A stretch of DNA of 64,000 nt from Amycolatopsis sp. NBC_00345 (GTDB lineage: Bacteria > Actinomycetota > Actinomycetes > Mycobacteriales > Pseudonocardiaceae): positions 10,292,001-10,356,000 of the forward strand of contig NZ_CP107995.1 of the NCBI RefSeq assembly GCF_036116635.1, written 5' to 3'. Below the pieces are notes generated by a model that saw nothing but the letters and a program-made list of their open reading frames with translations, searched no databases and was not told the DNA's origin. Made by a program: the position numbers and the translations under genes. Positions 32,448-40,687 of this stretch are shown piece by piece. Each line of letters opens with the position of its first letter. Within the stretch, counting starts at the first letter, position 1.

Positions 32448-35400
32448 GTGCACCTGAAAAGCTTGACGCTGAAGGGCTTCAAGTCCTTCGCCTCGGCGAC
32501 CACGCTGCGCTTCGAGCCCGGGATCACCTGTGTGGTCGGGCCGAACGGCTCGGGCAAGTCCAACGTTCTGGACGCGCTGCGCTGGGTCATGGGCACCCAG
32601 GGCGCGAAGGACCTGCGCGGCGGCAAGATGGAAGACGTCATCTTCGCCGGCACCACGGGCCGGGCCCCGCTGGGGCGGGCCGAGGTCACGCTCACCATCG
32701 ACAACGCCGACGGCGCGCTGCCCATCGAGTACGGCGAGGTCTCCATCACCCGCCGGATGTTCCGCGACGGCGCGAGCGAGTACGAGATCAACGGCGACCG
32801 CTGCCGGCTGATGGACGTCCAGGAGCTGCTGTCGGACTCCGGCATCGGCCGGGAGATGCACGTCATCGTCGGGCAGGGGCAGCTGGCGGCGATTCTCGAG
32901 TCGAAGCCCGAGGAGCGCCGCGCGTTCATCGAAGAGGCCGCGGGCGTGCTGAAACACCGCAAGCGCAAGGAACAGACCCTGCGCAAGCTCGCGAACATGC
33001 AGGGCAACCTCGACCGGCTCGGCGACCTCACCACGGAGCTGCGCCGCCAGCTCAAGCCGCTGGGCAAGCAGGCCGAGATCGCGCGCAAGGCGCAGTGGGT
33101 CCAGTCGGAGCTGCGGGACTCGCGGCTGCGCCTGTTCGCCGACGACCTGGTCACCCAGCGCGGCTCCATCGCCAGGGAAGAGGCCGACGAGCGCACCGCC
33201 CGCCAGCGCCGCGCCGAGGTGGAGCAGACGCTGGAGGTCGCCGCCGCCGAGGAGACCGAGCTGGAGGCCTCGCTCGCCGAGGACGCGCCGAAGCTGCAGA
33301 GCGCCCAGGAGACCTGGTACAAGCTTTCCGCGCTGGCCGAGCGCCTGCGCGGCACCGTGCGGCTGGCCGTGGAACGTCAGCGGCACCTGTCCTCCGACGT
33401 CGCCGCGCCCACCGGCGGCCGTGACCCGGAGGAGCTGCTGGCCGAGGCCGAGCAGGTGGCCGAGCGGGAGCAGGAGCTCAACGAGGCCGTCATGGAGGCC
33501 CGTGAGCTGCTGGCCGAAACCGTGCTGCGGCGCGAAGACCTCGAACAGCGGGTGCAGGCCGCCGAGCGCGCGCACTGGGCCGCCGTCCGCGCGATCGCCG
33601 ACCGGCGCGAGGGCATGGCCAAGCTGACCGGCCAGGTCGAGGCGCTGCGCAGTAAGAACGGCGCGACCGCCGACGAGATCGACCGCCTGACCGTCTCCCT
33701 CGAAGAGTCCGCCGAGCGCGCCGAGATCGCGGTCGAGGAGCTGGAAGAGGCGCAGGCCGAGGGCGGGGTCGAGGAGTCCGACGACGCCGACCTGATGCAG
33801 CGGCACGACCGCGCGGTCGAGGCCAACAACGCCGCCAAGGCCCGCGTCGAGGAGCTGGTGAAGGCCGAGCGTGGCTCCGAGCGCGAGATCGCTTCGGAGC
33901 GGGCGCGGGTCGAGGCGCTGTCGATGGGCCTCAAGCGCAAGGACGGCGCGGGCGCGCTGCTGGGCGCGTCCCACGAGCTGCCCGGCCTGCTGGGCTCGGT
34001 CGCCGCGCTGCTGACGGTCGAGCCGGGGCATGAGGTGGCGCTGGCCGCCGCGCTCGGGCCGGTGGCCGACGCCGTCGCCGTGGCGGGCGGGGAACAGGCG
34101 CTGCACGCGCTGAAGTACTTGAAGGACACCGATTCCGGCCGCGCGGGCATCGTGCTCGGCGGCTACGCGTCCATAGTGGACACAAGTTCCTGGCCGGCGC
34201 TGCCGTACGGCGCGCGCTGGGCCCGCGAGGTGGTCAACGCGCCGGAACAGCTGCGCCCCGCCGTCGAGCACGCGCTCGACAAGCTGGCGCTGGTGAACGG
34301 GCTGGAGGCGGCGCGGCAGCTCGTCGCGAGTTACCCGGACGTGCGCGCGGTGACGGCCGAGGGCGACGTCTTCGGCGCCAGCTGGGTGGCCGGCGGGTCC
34401 GCGGCGCGCGAGAGCGTGATCGAGGTCCAGGCCGCGGTCGACGAGGCGGGGGAGCGGCTGCGCACGGCCGAGCGCGCGCTGGAGCGGTTCACCGCCGAGC
34501 TGGAGGGCGCCCGCGCCGAGCAGCAGGCCCGTCGTGAAGAGGTCGGCCAGGCCAAGGACGCCCTCGGCGACGCGAAGGTCCGCAAGGCACGCTCGTCGGA
34601 GCGGCTCAACCGGATGCAGCAGGCCGTGCGGTCCGCGCAGGCCGAGGTCGAGCGGTTCACCGGCCAGCGCGCGAAGGTCGAGCAGAGCCGCGAGCAGGCG
34701 CTGGCCCAGCTGGCCGAGCTGGAGGAGCGGCTCACCGCCGTCGCCGAGCAGCCGGTGGAGGACGACCCGGACACCGCCGAGCGCGATGAGGCCGTGGCGC
34801 AGCTGACCGTGGTCCGGCAGGAGGAGATGGAGGCGCGGCTCGCGCAGCGCACCTCCGAGGAGCGGGCGCGCAGCATCGCCGGACGCTCCGAATCGCTCCG
34901 CCGTGCCGCGCACGCCGAGCAGCAGGCCCGTGAGCGGCTGGCGAAGGCGCGCGAGGCCCGTGAGCGCGGCGCCGAGATCGCGAACGCCGTGGTCGACGCC
35001 GGTGAGCTGGCGTTGGAGCGGATCGAGCACTCCGTGCAGCGCGCGGCCGCCGAGCGCGACGAGGCCCAGGCCCAGCGGCAGACGCGCGAAACGGCGTTGA
35101 CCGCCGTCCGCGGCAAGGTCCGCGAGCTGTCCGGCGAACTGGAGAAGCTGACCGACGCCGTGCACCGCGACGAGGTGCTGCGCGCCGAGCAGCGGCTCCG
35201 GCTGGAGACGCTCGAGACCAAGATCGCCGAGGACTTCGGCATCGGCCTGGAGGACCTGGTCACCGAGTACGGCCCGGACGTGCCGGTGCCGCCGAGCGCC
35301 GGCGAGATGGCCGAGTACGAAGCGGCGAAGGAGCGCGGCGAGGACGTCACGCCGCCGCCCCCGATGCCGTACGACCGCGACACGCAGGCCCGCCGCGCCA

Positions 35401-36050
35401 AGCGCGCGGAGAAGGACCTGACGCTGCTGGGCAAGGTCAACCCGCTGGCGCTGGAGGAGTTCGCGGCGCTGGAGGAGCGGTACAAGTTCCTGTCCACCCA
35501 GCTGGAAGACCTCAAGGACACCCGCAAGGACCTCGAGGCGGTGATCCGGCAGGTGGACGAGAAGATCCTGGAGGTCTTCGCCGCGGCCTACGCCGACGTC
35601 GCCCGCGAGTTCGAGACGGTGTTCAGCGTGCTGTTCCCCGGCGGCGAGGGCCGGATGGTGCTCACCCAGCCGAACGACCTGCTGGCCACGGGCGTCGACG
35701 TCGAGGCGCGGCCGCCGGGCAAGAAGGTCAAGCGGCTCTCGCTGCTCTCCGGTGGCGAGAAGTCGCTGGTGGCGGTGGGCATGCTGGTCGCGATCTTCCG
35801 CGCCCGCCCGTCACCCTTCTACGTGATGGACGAGGTCGAGGCGGCACTGGACGACACCAACATGCGCCGGCTGATCGGGTTGCTGGAGCAGCTGCGGGAC
35901 TCTTCGCAGCTGATCATCATCACCCACCAGAAGCCGACCATGGAGATCGCCGACGCGCTCTACGGCGTGAGCATGCAGGGCGACGGCATCACCAAGGTGA
36001 TCTCGCAGCGGCTGCGGGCCGCCGACGAGGAGCGGGTCCCGGCTTCCTGA
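32448..36050 (+). CDS. smc: Chromosome segregation ATPase SMC
   Basis: 1200 residues, standard length. Walker A GPNGSGKSN (residues 31-39) near the N terminus; long coiled coils from about 170 to 500 and 670 to 1020; hinge around 510-660 (ELPGLLGSVAALLTVEPGHEVALAAALG); C-terminal ABC signature LLSGGEKSLVAVG around residue 1100; Walker B FYVMDEVEAALDD with Asp1128-Glu1129. It compacts and segregates DNA with ScpAB. GTG 32448 gives the canonical start HLKSLTLKGFKSF. In related genomes ftsY follows directly; here 8 kb of accessory DNA intervenes, including a decayed copy of this gene's 3' end at 39697-39820. Confidence 0.97.
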   Translation: MHLKSLTLKGFKSFASATTLRFEPGITCVVGPNGSGKSNVLDALRWVMGTQGAKDLRGGKMEDVIFAGTTGRAPLGRAEVTLTIDNADGALPIEYGEVSITRRMFRDGASEYEINGDRCRLMDVQELLSDSGIGREMHVIVGQGQLAAILESKPEERRAFIEEAAGVLKHRKRKEQTLRKLANMQGNLDRLGDLTTELRRQLKPLGKQAEIARKAQWVQSELRDSRLRLFADDLVTQRGSIAREEADERTARQRRAEVEQTLEVAAAEETELEASLAEDAPKLQSAQETWYKLSALAERLRGTVRLAVERQRHLSSDVAAPTGGRDPEELLAEAEQVAEREQELNEAVMEARELLAETVLRREDLEQRVQAAERAHWAAVRAIADRREGMAKLTGQVEALRSKNGATADEIDRLTVSLEESAERAEIAVEELEEAQAEGGVEESDDADLMQRHDRAVEANNAAKARVEELVKAERGSEREIASERARVEALSMGLKRKDGAGALLGASHELPGLLGSVAALLTVEPGHEVALAAALGPVADAVAVAGGEQALHALKYLKDTDSGRAGIVLGGYASIVDTSSWPALPYGARWAREVVNAPEQLRPAVEHALDKLALVNGLEAARQLVASYPDVRAVTAEGDVFGASWVAGGSAARESVIEVQAAVDEAGERLRTAERALERFTAELEGARAEQQARREEVGQAKDALGDAKVRKARSSERLNRMQQAVRSAQAEVERFTGQRAKVEQSREQALAQLAELEERLTAVAEQPVEDDPDTAERDEAVAQLTVVRQEEMEARLAQRTSEERARSIAGRSESLRRAAHAEQQARERLAKAREARERGAEIANAVVDAGELALERIEHSVQRAAAERDEAQAQRQTRETALTAVRGKVRELSGELEKLTDAVHRDEVLRAEQRLRLETLETKIAEDFGIGLEDLVTEYGPDVPVPPSAGEMAEYEAAKERGEDVTPPPPMPYDRDTQARRAKRAEKDLTLLGKVNPLALEEFAALEERYKFLSTQLEDLKDTRKDLEAVIRQVDEKILEVFAAAYADVAREFETVFSVLFPGGEGRMVLTQPNDLLATGVDVEARPPGKKVKRLSLLSGGEKSLVAVGMLVAIFRARPSPFYVMDEVEAALDDTNMRRLIGLLEQLRDSSQLIIITHQKPTMEIADALYGVSMQGDGITKVISQRLRAADEERVPAS

Positions 36051-36056
36051 GCAGAG

Positions 36057-36105
36057 CAACAAAGGAGGGCTTCCCACGGCATAGCCGGGAGGCCCTCCTT
36101 TGTTG
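36057..36105. terminator. smc terminator hairpin
   Basis: Arms CAACAAAGGAGGGCTTCCC (36057-36075) and GGGAGGCCCTCCTTTGTTG (36087-36105) pair over 19 positions with one G-U wobble; the loop is 11 bases. It lies 6 bases past the smc stop. Confidence 0.8.
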
Positions 36106-36364
36106 TCCGGAAACGAGTTTGACGCAGCAGCGAGAAGAAAATCGTAAATAGCTAGGACATAGATGACTATAGCGTTTGCGTCTTGCTTCGGGTGTATTCG
36201 GCCGAAGCGTTCTCCCGTTGGCTCCAAGATCGGTTACTGTTGCCTGTCACCAATTGCAGACACTGGCATCGAGGGGGACTCGTGCGGGCGAATCAGGTAG
36301 GCAGGACTCGGCAGGTTCCACAACTGCGCGCCGGAATGCGGCGACTGCTCGTTTACATCGGCGA

Positions 36365-37078
36365 ATGACCGTCCTCGCAGAGCCGGTCGTGTTGCCGGCC
36401 GCGGTGTTCAGTACCGCGTGGACCATGCTCGATCTGGGCGACCCGCATCCGATTTTTGGCGTTGGCCGGTTCTGGTCTGACGAATCCGCGCGCTGGGAGC
36501 AGCACGTCGCGGCTATGGCTTTCCTCGCTCGAACCGGGCTGGCCGCGGAGGAGGCCCTGGCGCCGCGCTGGCGGGCCACGTTGCAGGTGCTCGGCCATGC
36601 CGAACAGGAATGTTTCGGCTGGAGCGAACTGCAGAACGGCAACCGCGGCGCGGCGATAGCGGTGCGGCAGGGGCAAGATGCCGTGTTGGCCAAGGTATAC
36701 GACGGCTTGGTCGAGCTGCACCCGATCCCGGCCACGCGGCTGGCCACCGCCCTTCACGACACGCTGCCGCCGCTGCCCGCCGCTGCGATTCGGCCGGTCG
36801 CTGTCGAGCCGCGTTCGGAAACGGCGGATCCGTTCGAAGACGGCACAGATCGCGAGTATTTGTCCGCTGTGCTGAGGAACCGGCAGCTCGGCGTGCATCA
36901 GCTGTACTCGGCCGTACGCACCGGCCGGGACCGCCGGGTCGGCGGTCCGATCACTGTCGTAGACCTGGAGATCGGCCGCGTGCTGACCTACCGCCGCGAA
37001 AACGACCGCACCGAACTGATTCCCGGTGGTCCGCCTGCGGTCGTGAAAGTCCTGAATGACATCTGCGATGCGCTCTGA
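36365..37078 (+). CDS. EspG-family ESX secretion-associated protein
   Basis: 237 residues with the EspG pattern: LPAAVFSTAWTMLDLGDPHPIF at the N terminus, a central AAIAVRQGQDAVLAKVYDGLVELHPIPATRLATALHDTLPPLP, and a C-terminal ITVVDLEIGRVLTYRRENDRTELIPGGPPAVVKVLNDICDAL. EspG proteins are cytosolic chaperones that bind PE-PPE pairs and deliver them to a type VII secretion system. ATG 36365 is the first codon giving a normal start. It is convergent to a PPE-like gene, whose product is the natural client. No ESX core (EccB/C/D/E) is in view, so it must use a system elsewhere. Confidence 0.78.
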   Translation: MTVLAEPVVLPAAVFSTAWTMLDLGDPHPIFGVGRFWSDESARWEQHVAAMAFLARTGLAAEEALAPRWRATLQVLGHAEQECFGWSELQNGNRGAAIAVRQGQDAVLAKVYDGLVELHPIPATRLATALHDTLPPLPAAAIRPVAVEPRSETADPFEDGTDREYLSAVLRNRQLGVHQLYSAVRTGRDRRVGGPITVVDLEIGRVLTYRRENDRTELIPGGPPAVVKVLNDICDAL

Positions 37079-37081
37079 CGA

Positions 37082-37120
37082 CCGTGGTCGCCCCAGTACT
37101 CGGTACCGGGGCGACCACGG
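37082..37120. terminator. Hairpin between espG-like and PPE-like genes
   Basis: CCGTGGTCGCCCC (37082-37094) pairs perfectly with GGGGCGACCACGG (37108-37120), loop 13 bases, between two convergent stops (37078 and 37128). Serves either direction. Confidence 0.75.
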
Positions 37121-37127
37121 CAGGTGC

Positions 37128-38363
37128 TCAGGTGCCGAGCGTCGGGGGAACGGGCCGGAAGCCGGTTTCCGGATCGATGGCGGTTTTCTCGTCGGCGAAC
37201 AGGTCAACGTCGAGCACGTACTTGCGTTCGTGCTCAGCGTCTTCCTCGCCCTTCTTGCCGCCGCGGCCCATGCCACCGCCCATTCCGGGTGAGCCGTTGC
37301 GGGCGCTCGCGGCACCGCCCGCGCCGGGGCCGCGAGCGCCCGCAGCGCCCGGTTCGTTGCCGCCGATGCCGGAGCGTGCTCCTGCGCCGTTCTGACCACC
37401 GGAGCCCGATCCGCCGGAACCTGATCCGCCCGGGCCGAAGCCACCTGCCGACCCGCCAGGGCCGAACCCGCTGACCGGATCGAACCCTCCGGATCCGCCC
37501 GGCCCGAAGGTGCCCGAACCGCCGGACCCGAACCCGCCTGCGTTGCCAGGACCGGATCCGCCCGAGCCGCCGGGGAGATTCGGTGGCTGGTAAGAGGAAG
37601 TGGTGGTGTTGTCCGGCCCGGACGCGACGGGCACGTTCTGCGGCCGATAGCCGGGCCGGGGCCCGTTCGGCGAGGAGGTCGGCGAGTTCGGTCCACCGGG
37701 GCCTTGGGTGCGGGGCGGGCCTGAGTAACCGCCGCTCGGCTCGGACGGCCCGTGCGAAGTCGGCTTGACCGGTGGCTTGGCGGGCGGCTGCTCGGCCAAG
37801 GAGACGTCGCCGCCGTCGTATTTCCCGATGACGCCGTAGTCAGCCCTGAGCTGGCCGGAGTTGCTTTGGCTTTCGGTGGCGAAGGCGTTGTAGGTGTCGA
37901 GGTTCTTCTGCGCCGCGTCGATGTAGGCGGACGACTTCACGAGCATGTCGACGTTGGTGAAGCCGACGGTCTGGCCAGGTGCGAGGGACGGCTTCGGCGG
38001 CATCGCGGCGATCTGGTTGCGCAGGTTCTCGTGCATCGCGAGGCCGGCGGCGTGGGTGTCTTCGTTGCCCAGGAATGTCTGATGCGCGTCGATCATCGAG
38101 TCGCGCATCTTCTGCATCCGCGAGCGCGCGAGGTCGGCACCCTCGCCCTGCCAGGACGACTCCATGTTGCTCATCAGTGAGGTCATCTGCTGGCTGAGCG
38201 CCTCTTGTTTGGTGGCGAGGCCGTGAGAGAGGTCGACGCCGTCTTGCCAGCCGGACGAGTCGGACTGCTGAAGTTGCTGGACGATCTGGTCGATCGGCAC
38301 CTGGGGCGGCTGGCTCGCCTGCCATTGCTGTGCCGTCAGCTTCGCCGCTTCCAGCCAGTCCAT
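37128..38363 (-). CDS. PPE-like, Gly/Pro-rich putative ESX substrate
   Basis: 411 residues. About 170 N-terminal residues are helical with a WxG-type turn (MESSWQGEGADLARSRMQKMRDSMIDAHQTFLG), as in PPE/WXG100 superfamily proteins. About 190 residues of Gly/Pro/Ser-rich low complexity follow (GSGGSGPGNAGGFGSGGSG), with an acidic/basic tail ending KYVLDVDLFADEKTAIDPETGFRPVPPTLGT, a conserved C terminus of many actinomycete ESX-associated proteins. No signal peptide, consistent with type VII export. ATG 38363; it starts 1 base from the stop of the DUF3558 gene, so it is the last gene of a three-gene leftward operon. Confidence 0.7.
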   Translation of the reverse strand: MDWLEAAKLTAQQWQASQPPQVPIDQIVQQLQQSDSSGWQDGVDLSHGLATKQEALSQQMTSLMSNMESSWQGEGADLARSRMQKMRDSMIDAHQTFLGNEDTHAAGLAMHENLRNQIAAMPPKPSLAPGQTVGFTNVDMLVKSSAYIDAAQKNLDTYNAFATESQSNSGQLRADYGVIGKYDGGDVSLAEQPPAKPPVKPTSHGPSEPSGGYSGPPRTQGPGGPNSPTSSPNGPRPGYRPQNVPVASGPDNTTTSSYQPPNLPGGSGGSGPGNAGGFGSGGSGTFGPGGSGGFDPVSGFGPGGSAGGFGPGGSGSGGSGSGGQNGAGARSGIGGNEPGAAGARGPGAGGAASARNGSPGMGGGMGRGGKKGEEDAEHERKYVLDVDLFADEKTAIDPETGFRPVPPTLGT

Positions 38364-38364
38364 G

Positions 38365-38991
38365 TCAGCGCCCCGCTTTCTGCTTCAGTGTGGTGGCTAC
38401 GTCGCCGGCGATCTCCGCGGCGATCTTGCAGGCGTCGGATGTGCTGTTGGCCGCGACTGTCAGGCTGACCTCGAATCGGAGATTGTCTGCGACTCCGACC
38501 GCGACGTTGCAGAACGATGAGACAGGTCCTGGTTTGTCGGAGTAGCCGACGGCAGGGAACCCTTGAATGGGTGGCAGCACGTCGAACCGCTTCATGGACT
38601 GCTGGGTCTGGCTGTAGACCGGGCTCAAGCCATCTTCATGCTGGCTCATGAAGGAAATCACCAACAGCGCGCCGACCTGCGGGGCAGACCAGTGGCATGC
38701 GCGAGCGAACTTCGACAGGTCGCCGCGCGTGCCTGTGATACCTGGGCCTACATCGACCTTCAGCTGTTCCGGTGTCAGTGCGTCGCATGGGTCGCCGGCG
38801 AGTGTGCTGTCAGGCAGCGGGTTGTCGACTTTTGGTGCACCGCCGTAAGGGGGCGCGGGTTCGCTCTGCGAGGTGGAACTGCTGGGTGCGGGCGCAGGAG
38901 AGCCGGCGGTGGTGGTCGAGCAGGCGCTCAGCAGCAACGCAGAGACGGTGGCCAAAAGGAGCCATGTGTGGGAAGCGGTCGGGGTTTTCAT
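38365..38991 (-). CDS. DUF3558-type lipoprotein
   Basis: 208 residues. Lipoprotein signal WLLLATVSALLLSACS (lipobox LLSAC), a Ser/Pro-rich spacer, then a DUF3558-like domain: NPLPDSTLAGDPCDALTPEQLKVDVGPG, FARACHWSAPQVGALLVISF, FCNVAVGVADNLRFEVSLTV, with paired Cys. Such lipoproteins are often encoded beside ESX-like genes in Pseudonocardiales; role unknown. ATG 38991 overlaps the stop of the preceding gene (ATGA) and its own stop touches the PPE-like start, so the three are co-expressed. Confidence 0.75.
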   Translation of the reverse strand: MKTPTASHTWLLLATVSALLLSACSTTTAGSPAPAPSSSTSQSEPAPPYGGAPKVDNPLPDSTLAGDPCDALTPEQLKVDVGPGITGTRGDLSKFARACHWSAPQVGALLVISFMSQHEDGLSPVYSQTQQSMKRFDVLPPIQGFPAVGYSDKPGPVSSFCNVAVGVADNLRFEVSLTVAANSTSDACKIAAEIAGDVATTLKQKAGR

Positions 38992-39368
38992 GCGCCCATA
39001 CCTTCGAATCGGCCGCGCTGTTCGCTGTCGTTGTTCACGGTGATATGCAGTGCCTTTGAGATGCGGTCGATGAGTTCGTTGACATAGCCGAGTTGCAGGT
39101 CGATGTGGCCACCGCCGTAGGAGAAGGCGCCAAGCTTGCTGCCATCGCCAACACGGGCGTGGTGCATGGCCGCGGTCGCCGGGTCTTGTGATGGAGCCTT
39201 CATCGCGCAGAGCGTGGTGACTGTGTAGTGCATCTCGTTCAGCGAGTCCCGTACCTGGATGAGTCCGGCGAGGGTCTTCTTGGCCTCGTCCGGGCTCATT
39301 GAGAACCCGGGCTGGCTGGACCCGGACGTGCCTGTGCCCATGACGGTGAAGGCGACGTCTTCCCACAT
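38988..39368 (-). CDS. Small PE-like helical protein
   Basis: 126 residues, mostly helical and without a signal peptide: FSMSPDEAKKTLAGLIQVRDSLNEMHYTVTTL and LQLGYVNELIDRISKALHITVNN. Size, composition and position before a DUF3558 lipoprotein and a PPE-like gene suggest a PE-type partner for type VII secretion; sequence evidence alone is modest. ATG 39368 has GAGGGGG upstream. First gene of the leftward operon; the promoter region is the AT-rich stretch at 39455-39525. Confidence 0.6.
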   Translation of the reverse strand: MWEDVAFTVMGTGTSGSSQPGFSMSPDEAKKTLAGLIQVRDSLNEMHYTVTTLCAMKAPSQDPATAAMHHARVGDGSKLGAFSYGGGHIDLQLGYVNELIDRISKALHITVNNDSEQRGRFEGMGA

Positions 39369-39467
39369 GGCTGCCCCCTCGGCAACGCTCAAAAATTGCG
39401 GCTTCGACGCATCACCGTATCCGATCACTCACTCGTTGTGGGCAGGTTGTGGCAATTCCTGAAAACA

Positions 39468-39510
39468 AGACATAAATGCTTAGGATGCTATTTCTATAGA
39501 CATAAAAGCT
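39468..39510. promoter_or_regulatory. AT-rich direct repeat upstream of the PE-like operon
   Basis: AGACATAAATGCT (39468-39480) and AGACATAAAAGCT (39498-39510) match at 12 of 13 bases and are 30 bases apart, three helical turns, in the only strongly AT-rich DNA here. GACATAGATGACTAT (36156-36170) upstream of the espG-like gene resembles them. Possibly a shared activator site for the ESX-like block. Confidence 0.45.
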
Positions 39511-39531
39511 ATTCGATAAAACTGCCGCTCA

Positions 39532-39569
39532 CCGCACAAGGGCCGCCCCGAAGGGCGGCGCTTGTGCGG
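39532..39569. terminator. Hairpin at the end of the symporter remnant
   Basis: Arms 39532-39548 (CCGCACAAGGGCCGCCC) and 39553-39569 pair with one mismatch around CGAA. It stands 17 bases past the stop of the decayed symporter fragment, the same relative place as the terminator of the intact symporter at 41041-41074. Confidence 0.65.
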
Positions 39570-39585
39570 TGGAGTGGTGGCAGCG

Positions 39586-39691
39586 TCAGACGACAGCCTT
39601 CTGCGGCTCCTCGGCTTCGGCTGCGTGCGTAGGGGCGAGTGGGACGAGGGGCGAACATGACTACCGCGTCGGGCTGCCGGGCCTTCTTGAT
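39586..39691 (-). pseudogene. Decayed 3' fragment of a sodium:solute symporter gene
   Basis: Read on the minus strand, IKKARQPDAVVMFA (39691-39650) matches VKKARQSDAVVAFA of the intact symporter at 41080-42648; 36 of 42 bases agree. After an internal deletion and frame change, LVPLAPT...AEEPQKAVV then stop (39586) matches LVPLATY and the acidic/Ala-rich end of the same protein. About 32 residues (CSVVGMAF...AATKT) and the region after LVPLAT are missing. No start and two disruptions: a relic. It abuts the smc relic within six bases. Confidence 0.75.
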
Positions 39692-39696
39692 CCCCA

Positions 39697-39820
39697 CCCG
39701 TCACCCTTCTCCGTGACGGACGAGGTCGAGGCGGCGCTCGACGACACCGCCACGCCCGGGCTGCTGGACTCCTGGCAGCGGCTGCGTGCCACCGAGGAGC
39801 AGCTGGTTCCGCCTTCCTGA
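39697..39820 (+). pseudogene. Decayed 3' fragment of smc
   Basis: PSPFSVTDEVEAALDDT (from 39697) matches PSPFYVMDEVEAALDDT of SMC, including the Walker B Asp-Glu; about 48 of 52 bases are identical. WQRLRATEEQLVPPS-stop matches the extreme SMC C terminus SQRLRAADEERVPAS-stop. The roughly 50 residues between these blocks in SMC are largely gone. The fragment lacks the rest of SMC and cannot be functional. It lies 3.7 kb downstream of the intact gene, in the same orientation. Confidence 0.8.
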
Positions 39821-39965
39821 TCCGGTTCGCCCCGGCGGGGGATTCGTGCCCGAAGGGGCAAGATGCGCGGTCCATCCGCCGCACTGATCAACTGACCGGT
39901 GCGGCAGGCGTCTTCCTGGACGTTCGAAGAACTTGGTGGCGGTAAGTCCAGGAGGGGAACAGAAA

Positions 39966-40505
39966 ATGCGCAAGTTGGTGGCCCGTACGGTGATTTCCGG
40001 TTCGTTGCTCGGCGTCGCTCTGACGATCGCCGCGTGCGACGGCGGCGCGCAGGCAGCGCAGCCGTTCGCGACGTCGGCCGCGCCGACCGCCACGTCTTCG
40101 GCCCCGGCCCCGTCGACCACGGCTTCCGCCGTGCCCACACAGCCGCAGGCCCGCGCACCCAAGCCCACGCCGTCGGGACGGCAGGCCGAGGGCGCCTCCG
40201 CGGACAAGCAGAAGGCCGCGTTGCCGAAGCGGGGCGAGCTCGGCAAGACGGTCGACTGCGGCAAGATCGACGGCCCCACCGGGAAGATCGACGTGGTGGC
40301 CGAGGCGATGCCCGCCGGGACGGTCGGCTGCACCGAGGCGATCGACGTGCTCTCCGACTACCTGGCCCAGGCGCCCACCAAGTCCCAGGGAACCGCGCAC
40401 GTCCTGGACGTCGACGGCTGGCAGTGCGCCTACGACGGCGGCGCCGTCGGAAGCGGCCTGATCGGCTGCGGCGGCAAGGGTCTTTCGTTCCACGGACAGC
40501 CCTGA
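39966..40505 (+). CDS. Lipoprotein with Ala/Pro/Thr-rich linker
   Basis: 179 residues. Signal ARTVISGSLLGVALTIAACDG with lipobox IAAC, a linker rich in Ala/Pro/Thr (residues 25-85), then a domain GKTVDCGKIDGPTGKIDVVAEAMPAGTVGCTEAIDVLSDYLAQAP...GWQCAYDGGAVGSGLIGCGGKGLSF with four Cys, probably two disulfides. Similar C-terminal domains occur in mycobacterial-type secreted lipoproteins; function unknown. ATG 39966, with AGGAGG about 10 bases upstream. A hairpin GTTCCG-CCCT-CGGAAC (40528-40543) lies past the stop. Confidence 0.75.
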   Translation: MRKLVARTVISGSLLGVALTIAACDGGAQAAQPFATSAAPTATSSAPAPSTTASAVPTQPQARAPKPTPSGRQAEGASADKQKAALPKRGELGKTVDCGKIDGPTGKIDVVAEAMPAGTVGCTEAIDVLSDYLAQAPTKSQGTAHVLDVDGWQCAYDGGAVGSGLIGCGGKGLSFHGQP

Positions 40506-40687
40506 AAGGCCCTGCCGGGAATCAGTTGTTCCGCCCTCGGAACGGGTAAGAACGGGTACGAATCGGTCGGATCGGCTGTCCGCGCCGGGCCCGGAGCTGG
40601 TTATGTCGGCGGTGCCCGGTCGCGTGAGTTCCCCGCCGCGGCCGGGCGCACTCGCGACGTTCTCAGAAGAAAGGTCCTTCAGCGAAC

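Noticed and set aside
32211..35165. 984-codon minus-strand frame opposite smc
   Set aside because: Shadow of the SMC coding bias; Leu/Gly/Arg/Val repeats, no domain, no ribosome site.
37270..37610. Regular repeats that look CRISPR-like or satellite-like
   Set aside because: They are in-frame Gly/Pro/Ser codons of the PPE-like gene, with no constant repeat and spacer lengths.
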